Below are positions 15,861-24,646 of a DNA stretch of 45,034 nucleotides, piece after piece. Source of the DNA: an archaeon. Lineage in GTDB: Archaea > Asgardarchaeota > Thorarchaeia > Thorarchaeales > Thorarchaeaceae. The notes below the pieces were generated by a model. That model searched no databases and had not been told where the DNA came from. It saw only the letters and a list, made by a program, of their open reading frames with translations. Position 1 is the stretch's first letter, and every line of letters starts with the position of its first letter. The stretch is from positions 1-45,034 of the forward strand of contig JAJRZD010000063.1 in NCBI GenBank assembly GCA_024275415.1. Direction: 5' to 3'. The translations under genes and the position numbers were made by a program.

Positions 15861-18800
15861 GTGATGCTATTGACTAGTGACTCCTCGATGAAGGAAATGA
15901 ACCTTCCATTTCCTCACGGTATCGAAGTGGAGCTTCAGATCATTAGAAGGGATGGCTCATGGATAAGGGGCGAAGAGATACTGGCTATCTTTGACAGACT
16001 GGTATCAAATGCAATATCACTATTGGACAAGAAAATCAGGAAGTCCTTCGTACCATCAGTCAAAAAGAAGTTTCGACATGCCACACAAACCGAGGAAGGC
16101 GAACGGGGCTCCCGAGTCGTTGCAACATATGAAGACCCCAATGGAGAAATCAAAGAGTTCACATTGGTCGGGCATGATCCTAATGTGACAAGTCTCACAT
16201 GGATCCTTGAGATTGCAACACCACCTTGTACGACTCTGGAAGAACTAGCGTGGTGGGTTCAGACACTCATTGCAATCTCATACGAGTCACTCCCAAAGGA
16301 CGCGAATGCCACATTAATATCTACGGGGCTCAATCCTGCACAGGAGTATTTGAAGAATCTCTCTTTCGGAGAGCACCATCACATTCTTGGGCCAGATACC
16401 TCAGAGAGGGTACGAATAGGAGTATACAATCTGATTCGCAACTTCATCCCACATATCATCGCCCTTACAGTGAACTCGCCATTCGAAAACAAAAGGACGA
16501 CAGACGAAGTGTGGGTCGATGACAAAGGCAAGACACGGGCACCCAAGTGCAAGAGGTCGATCAGACTTTTCAGGAACACGACCCAGCTGGGCCCGATAAA
16601 TGAGTTTGAATTCATCCCCCACTTGAAAGATGCTGATGTTGAGGGTTTTGCACGCCATGTCAATAGAAGCTATGCAAGGATGGTTGACCTCTATCCCTTC
16701 ACTCGCTTGAGCACAATCGAGCTGAGAGTATCTGATACCCAGATCTCAGTTCCTAGGCGAGTCGGTATGGCATTGCTACTACAGGCACTTGCCCTTAAGG
16801 CAAAAAAGATGGTCGAAAATGGCATCGATATCCCAGAAGTGGAGGCTGCGTCGCTGGCATCGAACCGAGAAGCTGCAGTTGAGGCAGGACTCTGGGGGCC
16901 TTTCAGGGTAACAAAGACTGATCCAAAGTCCGAGTTCGCCAAGATATATAATATGAGGGTCAACGACGATGGAACCATTGACGAAAAACGGAAAAATCGT
17001 TTCCTAGGCGATGCAGTGAATTCTATGCTGTTCCTGATACGTGATGAGCTTGAGGAAATTGGCTTCATTGACAATCCGTTCGTGCAGCCGTTGTTGGTGT
17101 CAATCTATGGCAGCGAATTTGTTGCTCCCCGTACGACAGGAGCTGACTTCCAGCTTGATGTATACGCAAAGTCAGACCTGAACCTTGTAGTTCTTCTACG
17201 AAGGCTGACAGAAATAACACGTGAGTGTTGTATCAATTGGCTCTACGACCCACTTGAAGGAACCCCACACCTACCTACATGGTTATGCTGGTGGAAAGGC
17301 GTCGAGCCAGAAATAGTAACTGAGAAAGAGCGAATCTTTGCGGGTCAGAAAGCACATGTGTCAATCTCTATCCGGAACGTCCTTGAAAAAGATTTAGTGG
17401 ATCTGACACTCACCTATACGATTGAGGACGCAGACCGGCATGTCGTGGAACGCAATCTAGTTCCCATCATGAGGATAGAATCGGGTGAGATTTTTGTAGA
17501 ACATATTGAATTCGAAACCTCGAAAGGAGTGCCGGCATACAACATCCTTGCCACGGTAGGGTTGGCGGGGCAAGAGATTCATGTTTCAGGGACAATCCAG
17601 ACCTTTTGGACAAAGGCTACAATCAGACCCACTACGACAACAATCTTCGCTGACGGGGCTACACAGATACCTTTCACGGGTGAGATTGAAACAAGTTTCC
17701 CTGACACGGAATTCTTAGCAGCGAAAGTGAGTGTTGTGTCACCTGGGCGAGAGAAAGTCCTTGCAGAGGTTGAACAGCCACTGTCAGTTGAACCTGGAGG
17801 AGTCATCTCATTCAAGAATGAAGACTTCCCACCCCTAGTGGTGCCTGATGATTTTTCTGAGGGCGTTGAGAGATGCATCCTGAGGATCAGTCTCTCAGAT
17901 TCAGACGGGGAAGAGGTCACTGCGAACACATCTCGACCGTTCTATATCGGGTTTGTGCGAAGGGGACCAAAGATAATATTGGATGCGGACATAAAGGAGT
18001 CGTATAGACCGAGAGAGAAGATAATAGGAAATATCGAGTTGAAAACTAGTGGACAAGCCATAGAAAAAGACGCCACGGCTTCGATCGTGTTCGTTGCGGA
18101 TTCTGGGAGACGACACCCGATTACAACAATTCCGATTGAGGAACTGGCAAAGGGGCCAAAATACTTTGAGTGGACGGTTCCCGCAATTCACTCAGAGAAC
18201 ACCTCAGAACGGACTGGTGTGCTGCGTGTGGACTTGCTCAACGCATCAGAGGTCATAAGCTCGACTCAGTCAAAACGGTTCAAGTTAGAACACATCGGTG
18301 TCAGGATGAGCATCGATTCTCTTCGTATCCCGACCGCCACAGAGATTGGAGGGAAAATCACAGGATGGCTCCGGATACGACGGAACACGGAATCAGGAGA
18401 AAAAGCGATACTCGACTTGATCTTCAAATATCCCGATGGAGCAGAAATCCACGCATTCTCGCAGTCTATAAGACAAAGTCGCAATCTATCGGTGGCATTC
18501 GGACCAATCGAAGTCCCTGAGCCGCCATCCGGTAAGAAGTTTGACCAAGTGGATCTTGAAGCTAGGCTGTCTTATGGAGGATCTGTAATAGATACAAGGA
18601 CTGAAAGTCTAAGGTTAGACGGGAAAGACGAACCGCATATGGTGCGAATATCCTTTTCTGGACTTCCCACTTTCGTTACTCCTGACGAAACACTACATGC
18701 CACCATACATGTCACAAATCTGTCCAGAGAGGAGATGCCATGTATGCTTGCCGTACAGCTCGATACTGTAAAAGGGCCAATTCCTATCTGGCAAAAGGAG

Positions 18801-19316
18801 ATATTGCTCAAGCCAAAAGAAACTGGGCTATATGCTATCAGCATTGATATCCCGTTGTCCTTGGAAATGAGTACAGCATATCTGACTGCAAAAGCCACGA
18901 CCACGAAGGGAGTTACAAGGGGCTCAAAACGCCTTAAGATAAAAGCAGTTGAGGAGGCTCACTTTCATTTCAGCTACATGATCAAGGATTCCAAGGGAGT
19001 GGAGATTCCAGGTCTCGTCCCTAGAGTCACGCCAATCAAACTGATTGTCATTGGAAAGGCAACCACCAAGGCACTAGATGATGTTAAGATTCTTCTCAGG
19101 ATAATGTCCAGAAGGAAGGTCGTCAAACTCTTTGAGATAGACACCAAAGATATCACACGACGACACGATAACGAATTTGAGATAGAAATCCCTTGGACCA
19201 CACCTTCAGTGGATATGGTCACAGGATTCTACATCGAAGTATTGGTCGAACAGGGAGGGCAGATATTACCCGACCGTGCAGTAAAACAAGCACCAAAGCA
19301 ATTCACGGTGTATTGA
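15861..19316 (+). CDS. GCS2-fold carboxylate-amine ligase fused to tandem beta-sandwich domains
   Basis: Residues about 15-455 of this 1151-residue protein match the glutamate-cysteine ligase type 2 (YbdK-like) fold: HGIEVELQ at 19-26, LEIATPP at 116-122, GEHHHI at 170-175, TVNSPFEN at 203-210 and STIELRVSDTQ at 284-294. These supply the acidic and histidine residues expected for Mg-ATP and carboxylate binding. From about 483 to the end, the sequence is built of successive beta-rich units of roughly 90-110 residues resembling Ig-like, CARDB or arrestin-like domains. The family joins an amine to a carboxylate; the substrate here is unknown. The architecture is unusual, since GCS2 enzymes are normally 370-450 residues. 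It starts at GTG 15861, adjacent to the upstream stop, with an ATG at 15864 as alternative. No signal peptide is visible, so the beta domains are probably cytoplasmic. Confidence 0.8.
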   Translation: MMLLTSDSSMKEMNLPFPHGIEVELQIIRRDGSWIRGEEILAIFDRLVSNAISLLDKKIRKSFVPSVKKKFRHATQTEEGERGSRVVATYEDPNGEIKEFTLVGHDPNVTSLTWILEIATPPCTTLEELAWWVQTLIAISYESLPKDANATLISTGLNPAQEYLKNLSFGEHHHILGPDTSERVRIGVYNLIRNFIPHIIALTVNSPFENKRTTDEVWVDDKGKTRAPKCKRSIRLFRNTTQLGPINEFEFIPHLKDADVEGFARHVNRSYARMVDLYPFTRLSTIELRVSDTQISVPRRVGMALLLQALALKAKKMVENGIDIPEVEAASLASNREAAVEAGLWGPFRVTKTDPKSEFAKIYNMRVNDDGTIDEKRKNRFLGDAVNSMLFLIRDELEEIGFIDNPFVQPLLVSIYGSEFVAPRTTGADFQLDVYAKSDLNLVVLLRRLTEITRECCINWLYDPLEGTPHLPTWLCWWKGVEPEIVTEKERIFAGQKAHVSISIRNVLEKDLVDLTLTYTIEDADRHVVERNLVPIMRIESGEIFVEHIEFETSKGVPAYNILATVGLAGQEIHVSGTIQTFWTKATIRPTTTTIFADGATQIPFTGEIETSFPDTEFLAAKVSVVSPGREKVLAEVEQPLSVEPGGVISFKNEDFPPLVVPDDFSEGVERCILRISLSDSDGEEVTANTSRPFYIGFVRRGPKIILDADIKESYRPREKIIGNIELKTSGQAIEKDATASIVFVADSGRRHPITTIPIEELAKGPKYFEWTVPAIHSENTSERTGVLRVDLLNASEVISSTQSKRFKLEHIGVRMSIDSLRIPTATEIGGKITGWLRIRRNTESGEKAILDLIFKYPDGAEIHAFSQSIRQSRNLSVAFGPIEVPEPPSGKKFDQVDLEARLSYGGSVIDTRTESLRLDGKDEPHMVRISFSGLPTFVTPDETLHATIHVTNLSREEMPCMLAVQLDTVKGPIPIWQKEILLKPKETGLYAISIDIPLSLEMSTAYLTAKATTTKGVTRGSKRLKIKAVEEAHFHFSYMIKDSKGVEIPGLVPRVTPIKLIVIGKATTKALDDVKILLRIMSRRKVVKLFEIDTKDITRRHDNEFEIEIPWTTPSVDMVTGFYIEVLVEQGGQILPDRAVKQAPKQFTVY

Positions 19317-19588
19317 GTTTCATCTTCAGAGAATATTATACGATTGTAAAATGCCCCGTTTGCTGAAAAAAGTGTGAATAATACTGCTGTAGAATAGAAA
19401 AAGCTTCAAGATAGGCGATGACAAGTTCGACAAATCATGCTGTCAAGACCAAAGGTATAATAGGGACAATTCGAGCTTTTCGTATTAATCGGAGCAACCA
19501 ACCAACTCCTGATTTACAACCATAGAATAAGCAATGATGTATCCAAAATTTGACAGTCAATGACGCAGAGAATAAAGGAAGTGATAGC

Positions 19589-20521
19589 ATGTTGGAGTTG
19601 CTAACAAATAGCGTGGTTTCAGGGCTAATTGTAATGGCCATCTTGGGAGCATTGTCATACAAGCTCCATTTTGTTGATGTTTCAGGCTTGATCAGCGCAT
19701 TCGTTGTCGGTGTTACCGTCTGGTACACTGGAGGAGTCGCTGCATTCACGATACTTCTCTTCTTTTTCCTTGCTTCAGGCGTTGCTACAAAGTTCAAGTA
19801 CAAAGCAAAGGCCAAACAGAACCTTGCTCAAGAAGGAAAAGGAAAACGCTCGTGGAGGAATGTCTTCGGCAGCGGTTTCATTCCCATGATGTTCTCAATA
19901 GGGATATACATCTTCAATCCCATGGGACCGTTCAACCTGACCTCGGATCCATTCATGTCTTTCGCAATGTTTGGTGGATTTGTTGGGTCAGTTGCCACGA
20001 CAACCGCAGATACCCTCGCGAGTGAGATTGGGGTCTTCAGTAAGAGCAAGCCTCGCCTCATCACGAACCTGCGAAGAAAGGTTCCAAGAGGAACTATTGG
20101 CGCCGTATCGCTGTTGGGTGAGGGAGTCGCTATTCTCGCAGGAGTAATGATTGGAATAGTGGCAATTTTCTTCGCTCTTTTTGCTCCTGCCATGATCCCG
20201 GTTTACACATACGAGCAGTTCATCATCATTTTCCCACTGTCAGTCCTGACAGCACTCATTGGCTGTAACTTGGATAGCCTTTTTGGTGCGGTTCTTCAGA
20301 ACAGGTTTGTATGCGAGATCTGTGGGGCAATAACAGACAAGGAGTTCCACTGTGACTATGAAACGAAGTACGTAGGAGGATTTAGGAGCTTCACAAACAC
20401 CTATGTCAATTTCGGATCCTCTGGAATGGGAGCTACTCTTGGGATACTCTTGGGTGCTGGTCTATTCGTCTGGATCCTAGGAGGTTTGTTCTTCTGGATC
20501 TTGGTATCATCCAGCAATTAG
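19589..20521 (+). CDS. DUF92/TMEM19-family integral membrane protein
   Basis: This 310-residue protein has about six or seven membrane segments and the conserved DUF92 motifs. ADTLASEIGVFSKSKPRLIT corresponds to the DTWATEIG-PRLIT block, RKVPRGTIGAVSLLGEG follows, and an FGSSG motif occurs near the C-terminus. Plant and cyanobacterial relatives (VTE6) are phytyl-phosphate kinases; in archaea a role in isoprenoid phosphate metabolism is plausible but unproven. I chose the ATG at 19589 because GGAAGTGAT, a near-perfect anti-16S match, lies just upstream. A TTG at 19550 is the alternative. The gene ends overlapping the interrupted PfkB-like gene on the opposite strand by 4 bases. Confidence 0.85.
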   Translation: MLELLTNSVVSGLIVMAILGALSYKLHFVDVSGLISAFVVGVTVWYTGGVAAFTILLFFFLASGVATKFKYKAKAKQNLAQEGKGKRSWRNVFGSGFIPMMFSIGIYIFNPMGPFNLTSDPFMSFAMFGGFVGSVATTTADTLASEIGVFSKSKPRLITNLRRKVPRGTIGAVSLLGEGVAILAGVMIGIVAIFFALFAPAMIPVYTYEQFIIIFPLSVLTALIGCNLDSLFGAVLQNRFVCEICGAITDKEFHCDYETKYVGGFRSFTNTYVNFGSSGMGATLGILLGAGLFVWILGGLFFWILVSSSN

Positions 20522-21768
20522 GTGCCCTTATCGTCGAAGCATCTGTGGAGAGATTCCTCTAAGTCATGTCCTTTCTTGTAGTACTGTAAAAGATCCGAAA
20601 CAAATTCAGGATTCAAATCATCACTAGATGTTTCATAGGAGAACAGCTCAAGCTGCCCTGACTAGCCAGTCATAAGACCAAACTTGGTCTTGTCCAATGT
20701 TATCAATGCCTCGGCATTCGAATGCTTACGTAACGCGCTCATTGGATTGACACCAAGCTGAAGTTTGGCGGTGTCCCATTCCTGAGCGGATATGAGTAGG
20801 ACATCTGCTTGTTTCAGAATGGGGCCTATACTTGGAATCCCAAGCTCCCAGTAATGCGGCGAACACCGGAACACAAGGGGGACGTTGTTAGCTTTGCAGT
20901 AGGTCGCTAGGGATAACGCGACCTCCACGAAGACCTCGCCGATATAGACAATCCCACTGTTTTTGACCACATCCCATGGGATTTGGGAAGGAGAATCTAT
21001 GGATAGCGAGAATCCTTCATCTATACCAACCAAACTATGCCTGTTCGTACCTTCCTCGATTATGAAAGTTTCATTGGTTCGCTTAGCGGGTTCGATGACA
21101 AAATGGGTCACATCCACATCCTGCGCAACCAGATGGGACAGGATGCTCCATCCATTCAAGTCATCGCCTACTGAAGAAACAAATACGACCTTTGAGTTAC
21201 TACTGGCAAGATGAGATGCCAGCTCAATACTGGATCCCCCTGGAAAGCGGGACGGTATAGCACATGTGACCTCAGAAGTCGCCGCAAGAGGTTGTTTGCA
21301 TTGTATCCATGTGAATATCGCAGAAGAACCCAAGATGACAAAGTCAGGAGCGTCATATCTAACGGAACCCTCCATCATCAGTTTCGTCCGGACTCTTGGA
21401 ATTACCTCAAAGAAGATTGATTCCTCAAGGTTATGCTTCCTATAGAACGATATAAGGTTCGTAAGATAATCTTCGAGCAACGACTCGGTCAGCGAGCTAA
21501 TATCTGAGGGGAGCCCCTTTGAAAAGAATCTCACAAAGGACCAGCCCGGTTCGGTCAACTCGTGATAGACGACACGTTTCCCCTTTTCGACTCTTGAGTT
21601 TGTACGAATAAGTCGGTATTTTCGCAATGCATCAAGATATTGGATTATGCTCTTATTGGAGTGCGATAAGGTCTGTATCAGATCTTTCTGAAGAACAGTG
21701 CCCGTTTTTTCGAAGCATGGGAGCACACTTGGAGCAATCTTTGACGCCAGTACGTCCTTGATGAACAT
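20518..21768 (-). pseudogene. Winged-helix/PfkB-like sugar kinase, interrupted by one in-frame TAG
   Basis: Residues 1-about 95 form a winged-helix domain (QKDLIQTLSHSNKSIIQYLD, then a basic wing). From about 135, a PfkB-family (ribokinase-like) fold follows: FPGGSSIELASHLA in place of the GGKGAN block, SVGDDLNG, and ADVLLISAQEWD. A TAG at 20662-20664 ends the frame after LMTG. The same frame is then open for 47 more codons to a TAA at 20518-20520, and ETSSDDLNPEFVSDLLQYY aligns with the place of DTTGAGDAFVAGFL, but the GAGD catalytic block is absent. The gene is therefore interrupted and probably not a normal kinase. It may be a sugar-sensing regulator, as in ROK-like or HTH-kinase fusions. 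The ATG at 21768 has CAGGAG 6 bases upstream; a GTG at 21834 is an earlier alternative. It is divergent from the ECF-S-like gene. Confidence 0.7.
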
Positions 21769-21899
21769 GATTCGCTCCTGATGATTGGAGGGCATCAGGA
21801 GGATATAGGGCCAGAAGTCGTGTGATTCTGTCACTTCCTAGACCTCCGAGAAAGTTAAAATATTGGTCTTCCTACAGGTACTAATGTACAAACATACTT

Positions 21900-21920
21900 A
21901 TGTAGTTTACTTGACTACAT
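21900..21920. promoter_or_regulatory. Candidate operator: 7-bp perfect inverted repeat upstream of the ECF-S-like gene
   Basis: ATGTAGT (21900-21906) and ACTACAT (21914-21920) are perfect inverted repeats with a 7-base spacer, so the half-site centres lie 14 bases apart. It lies in the intergenic gap between the divergent winged-helix/PfkB-like gene and the ECF-S-like gene. An additional palindromic GTACTAATGTAC is 20-30 bases upstream. The position suits a repressor that regulates the transporter, possibly the winged-helix protein. Confidence 0.45.
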
Positions 21921-21941
21921 TGAATGAAGGGAGAGAATGCA

Positions 21942-22730
21942 ATGTCTAGCTTTCCAAATTCTAAAGCATATCCATGGGCGCTGACAGGAGTGTTTGCGGC
22001 AGTACATTTGGTTCTCAGTATCATCCCAGCAATCCCTGCTGTCGGTGGTGGGGCCATCTCGCTGGGCGCAATATCGGGCCCTCTGGTCGGGTTCTTGCTG
22101 GGACCTATCTATGGTACGCTTGCCGTTTTGATAGGTACCATCATAGGACTGTGGGCCAATCCTACAGCTGCAATCCTGGGATCTTTTGTGATCTTCCCCC
22201 CTACAGTGGGTGCCTTTGTAGCGGCCACCATCAGGGCAAAAAAGGCAATCGTTGTCCCAGTTTTCACCATATATGCCGCCCTGTTGTTCTTTCTAGGCCC
22301 TCTAGGAGAATACACACTGATCTACATGCAGGTGCACATAATAGCAGCGATACTCGCACTCTTTATGGTTCTGCCTCCGTTAAGGGATTCTTTTGACAAC
22401 ATAGTGAAAGACAAGTCGCCGAAGAATATCGTGCTTCTAATCATTTCCTATTGGATCCTGAGCTTTGCCGCTCTCATGGCAGACCATGCGATTGGTTCAG
22501 CCATTGGAGTTCCGTACTTCAATACAGTCCTTGGATGGTCAGTTCCAGACCTGAAGTTCATCTTCATTGATCTTATCATCTATGTCTTCCCAATTGAAAG
22601 ACTGTTGATGTCATTCTTACTGGCGTTCACGATATTCGCTCTAGACCGAGCGCTATCTAAGACTCAGTTCAGACCGCCCTTGATTTCAGATAGAACATCT
22701 CATATACAAGAATTGCCTAGCCAACAGTAG
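21942..22730 (+). CDS. ECF-S-like (substrate-specific) membrane transporter component, substrate unknown
   Basis: This 262-residue protein has six or seven membrane segments. The N-terminal PWALTGVFAAVHLVLSIIPA with following GGGAISLGAISGPLVGFLLGP resembles S-components of energy-coupling factor transporters, which bind vitamins or other small molecules and share an ATPase module. No ECF ATPase or T-component is in this window. The substrate is not readable, but a divergent winged-helix/PfkB-like gene suggests a sugar, nucleoside or vitamin precursor. I chose the ATG at 21942, which has AAGGGAGAG upstream; an ATG at 21924 is in frame but would place the operator at the start. A strong terminator follows. 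Confidence 0.6.
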   Translation: MSSFPNSKAYPWALTGVFAAVHLVLSIIPAIPAVGGGAISLGAISGPLVGFLLGPIYGTLAVLIGTIIGLWANPTAAILGSFVIFPPTVGAFVAATIRAKKAIVVPVFTIYAALLFFLGPLGEYTLIYMQVHIIAAILALFMVLPPLRDSFDNIVKDKSPKNIVLLIISYWILSFAALMADHAIGSAIGVPYFNTVLGWSVPDLKFIFIDLIIYVFPIERLLMSFLLAFTIFALDRALSKTQFRPPLISDRTSHIQELPSQQ

Positions 22731-22733
22731 ATA

Positions 22734-22768
22734 GAATAGCGCTTTGCGCTATTCTCCCTTTCTTTTTC
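22734..22768 (+). terminator. Hairpin terminator after the ECF-S-like gene
   Basis: AGAATAGCGC (22734-22743) pairs perfectly with GCGCTATTCT (22747-22756), a 10-bp stem with a TTT loop, followed by a T-rich run (22760-22768). Confidence 0.8.
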
Positions 22769-22810
22769 AGAGTGCGCAGTTAGTCTTAAACCATCAGAGG
22801 TAGCGATAAT

Positions 22811-22846
22811 ATGTGTGGCATTGTCGCATTCCATCATTGGTTGTGA
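22811..22846 (+). pseudogene. Possible 5' remnant of a class II glutamine amidotransferase gene
   Basis: An ATG at 22811 preceded by GAGGTAG reads MCGIVAFHHWL and then a TGA. MCGIV is the hallmark N-terminus of class II glutamine amidotransferases (GlmS, AsnB, PurF, where Cys2 is the nucleophile). The frame stays open after the TGA to a TAA about 90 bases on, with a CVLCSQDLC cluster. No other amidotransferase sequence follows. It could be coincidence. The rest of the 22731-23031 gap holds the terminator just before it, and otherwise nothing that I can support. Confidence 0.3.
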
Positions 22847-23031
22847 ATCACAGACTTCAACTCAGCCGGTATGCCTAAGTGTGTCCTGTGCTCACAAGAC
22901 TTGTGTCCTCTTGACAGCTCTGCGAGGAACGAAGCTTCATAAGATTTCGCACCACATAGGAGCTTGGAACGGGGGACTCTAATCCGTTCACCGTTGACAT
23001 GTGGATAACAAAAAAAGGAGTATCATGAACA

Positions 23032-23865
23032 ATGCAGATAGAAGCATTTTGGTTCGGACTTTGGTTCCTTGTCATAGTGTTTGCCATCTTTCTCTTGATG
23101 TTCATCGTAAGTGGCATCAAAGTCCTGAAAGAATGGGAACGCGTTGCAGTCCTGAGACTTGGCAAGTTCAAACATATCAGAGGTCCGGGTATCATTTGGA
23201 TAACCCCGATGTTAGACAAGGTAGCCATGAAAGTATCATTACGGTTGCAGACCTACGCGTTCAAGACAGAAAGGTCTCTTACTAAAGACAACGTGCCTGT
23301 GGTCGTTGATGCTGTTATGTATTTCAGGGTCATCGATGTAGAAAAAGCAATCCTAAGCGTAGAACGTTACAATATCGCTGTGGAACTCGCTGCTCAGACC
23401 ACCCTAAGAGAAACAACAGGGAAGGTAACTTTGGATCAACTGCTCTCTGACCGTGACAGCATCGCCGCTCACCTCCAAGAGCTTATTGATGAAAAGACAG
23501 AGCACTGGGGCGTAAAGGTCACTGCAGTGGAAATCCGTGATGTGGTCATCCCAACACAACTCCAAGATGCAATGAGCAGGGAAGCTCAGGCAGAACGTGA
23601 GCGGCGCGCACGCATCACTCTCGCACAAGCTGAGCTAGAGTCCTCTGAAGCTATGCTCAAAGCAGCTCAACTATACGAACAATCCAGTGTTGGCTTCGTC
23701 CTTCGTACCTGGAACATCATGCAGGAAATTAGTAAGAACGCCAATCTAATAATTATGGTGCCTACAAATATTCCCGAGGTGGGCACAACTGTAGGTACGG
23801 CAGCAGCTCTGTCAGCTGGGACAGGTGGAATGAGGATTCCAAAGAACAAGGGGACAGACGTGTAA
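23032..23865 (+). CDS. SPFH/band-7 protein of the slipin (stomatin-like) family
   Basis: This 277-residue protein has one N-terminal membrane segment (about 7-30) and then a band-7 domain with the typical KVLKEWERVAVLRLGKF, RGPGIIWITPMLDK and NVPVVVDAVMYFRV blocks. A coiled-coil region rich in AQAERERRARI and AQAELESSEAML follows. Such proteins form oligomeric rings at the membrane and scaffold or regulate partners. It is the first gene of an operon with an NfeD-like protein 34 bases downstream, the classic archaeal and bacterial slipin/NfeD pairing. In characterised pairs, the slipin C-terminus is the substrate for NfeD proteases, but this NfeD has no protease domain. The ATG at 23032 has AAAGGAG about 11 bases upstream. 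Confidence 0.9.
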   Translation: MQIEAFWFGLWFLVIVFAIFLLMFIVSGIKVLKEWERVAVLRLGKFKHIRGPGIIWITPMLDKVAMKVSLRLQTYAFKTERSLTKDNVPVVVDAVMYFRVIDVEKAILSVERYNIAVELAAQTTLRETTGKVTLDQLLSDRDSIAAHLQELIDEKTEHWGVKVTAVEIRDVVIPTQLQDAMSREAQAERERRARITLAQAELESSEAMLKAAQLYEQSSVGFVLRTWNIMQEISKNANLIIMVPTNIPEVGTTVGTAAALSAGTGGMRIPKNKGTDV

Positions 23866-23899
23866 GAAGAGAATCACGATCTGGTGAGAGGTGAAAGAA

Positions 23900-24601
23900 A
23901 TGGACGCCTGGATAAAGATCCTTGTGGTCATGATATTGATATCGGCCCTGAGCATGGTGTTGGGAGTGCTGATTTTCGACCCATTCTACGGGCTGATATT
24001 GATAGGGATAATCCTGACCCTGCTCGTCTTGACCGTGGATCCCGCGACTGGAAAGGCAATGGCGCAGGTGACGATTCCCATCGTTATCATCCTGTTCGTA
24101 TTCGAGCTCGTGCTCTTTGGAGCTGATCTTGTATTCAACCCATTGATGATCTTCGTTATCGGCGCCGTACTCTACATGCTCTTCTCCATGTTCACTGGCG
24201 GAGGTATTGTAGAAGGTGGATTCATTGATGCGAAGTTGTCACTGAAGCTCTTTCCGATCTATGGTGGTGCTATCATCTTGGCGTGGTTCCTGGATCCTAC
24301 GGGGCATCTGCCCGTGTACATCATGGTTGGTACTGTGTTTGGGCTGATGTTGCTGTATATGGGATTCCTGAGAAACTACGACAAATGGCCGCAGTACCAA
24401 TACGGGAAGATGAACAACCTCTTTGCATTGACTGACATCAACCCCAAGGGGAAAGTCAAGAGCGGAGCAGAGATATGGTGGGCTAAAACGATGGGTCCAC
24501 CAATCATGGCTGGTGAGCGTGTGAGAGTGCTTGGGCTGTCGGGGATGACAATGATAGTCATGAAGGACGAGTCAAGTGAGCTCACACTGGATCAAGCATG
24601 A
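23900..24601 (+). CDS. NfeD-like membrane protein (short form, OB-fold C-terminus)
   Basis: This 233-residue protein has five or six membrane segments followed by a soluble C-terminal region. The end, GKVKSGAEIWWAKTMGPPIM and RVRVLGLSGMTMIV, matches the NfeD OB-fold (G-x-V-x-x-G-E and G-x-x-V-x-V-x-G-x-x-L). It lacks the long serine protease domain of full-length NfeD, so it is of the short type. It probably binds the slipin encoded upstream and acts in membrane organisation. The ATG at 23900 follows GAGAGGTGA by 5 bases; a GTG at 23891 overlaps that site and is less likely. The gene ends just before a bidirectional terminator. Confidence 0.85.
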   Translation: MDAWIKILVVMILISALSMVLGVLIFDPFYGLILIGIILTLLVLTVDPATGKAMAQVTIPIVIILFVFELVLFGADLVFNPLMIFVIGAVLYMLFSMFTGGGIVEGGFIDAKLSLKLFPIYGGAIILAWFLDPTGHLPVYIMVGTVFGLMLLYMGFLRNYDKWPQYQYGKMNNLFALTDINPKGKVKSGAEIWWAKTMGPPIMAGERVRVLGLSGMTMIVMKDESSELTLDQA

Positions 24602-24609
24602 TACAGCAA

Positions 24610-24646
24610 AAAGGTAGGGATGTCCTACCTTTCTACTTATTTTTTC
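24610..24646. terminator. Bidirectional terminator between NfeD-like and CPBP genes
   Basis: AAAGGTAGG (24610-24618) and CCTACCTTT (24624-24632) form a perfect 9-bp stem with a 5-base loop. T-rich runs lie on both sides (T7 at 24640-24646 on the plus strand, and A-rich 24608-24612 giving T on the minus strand). The genes on each side end here. Confidence 0.75.
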
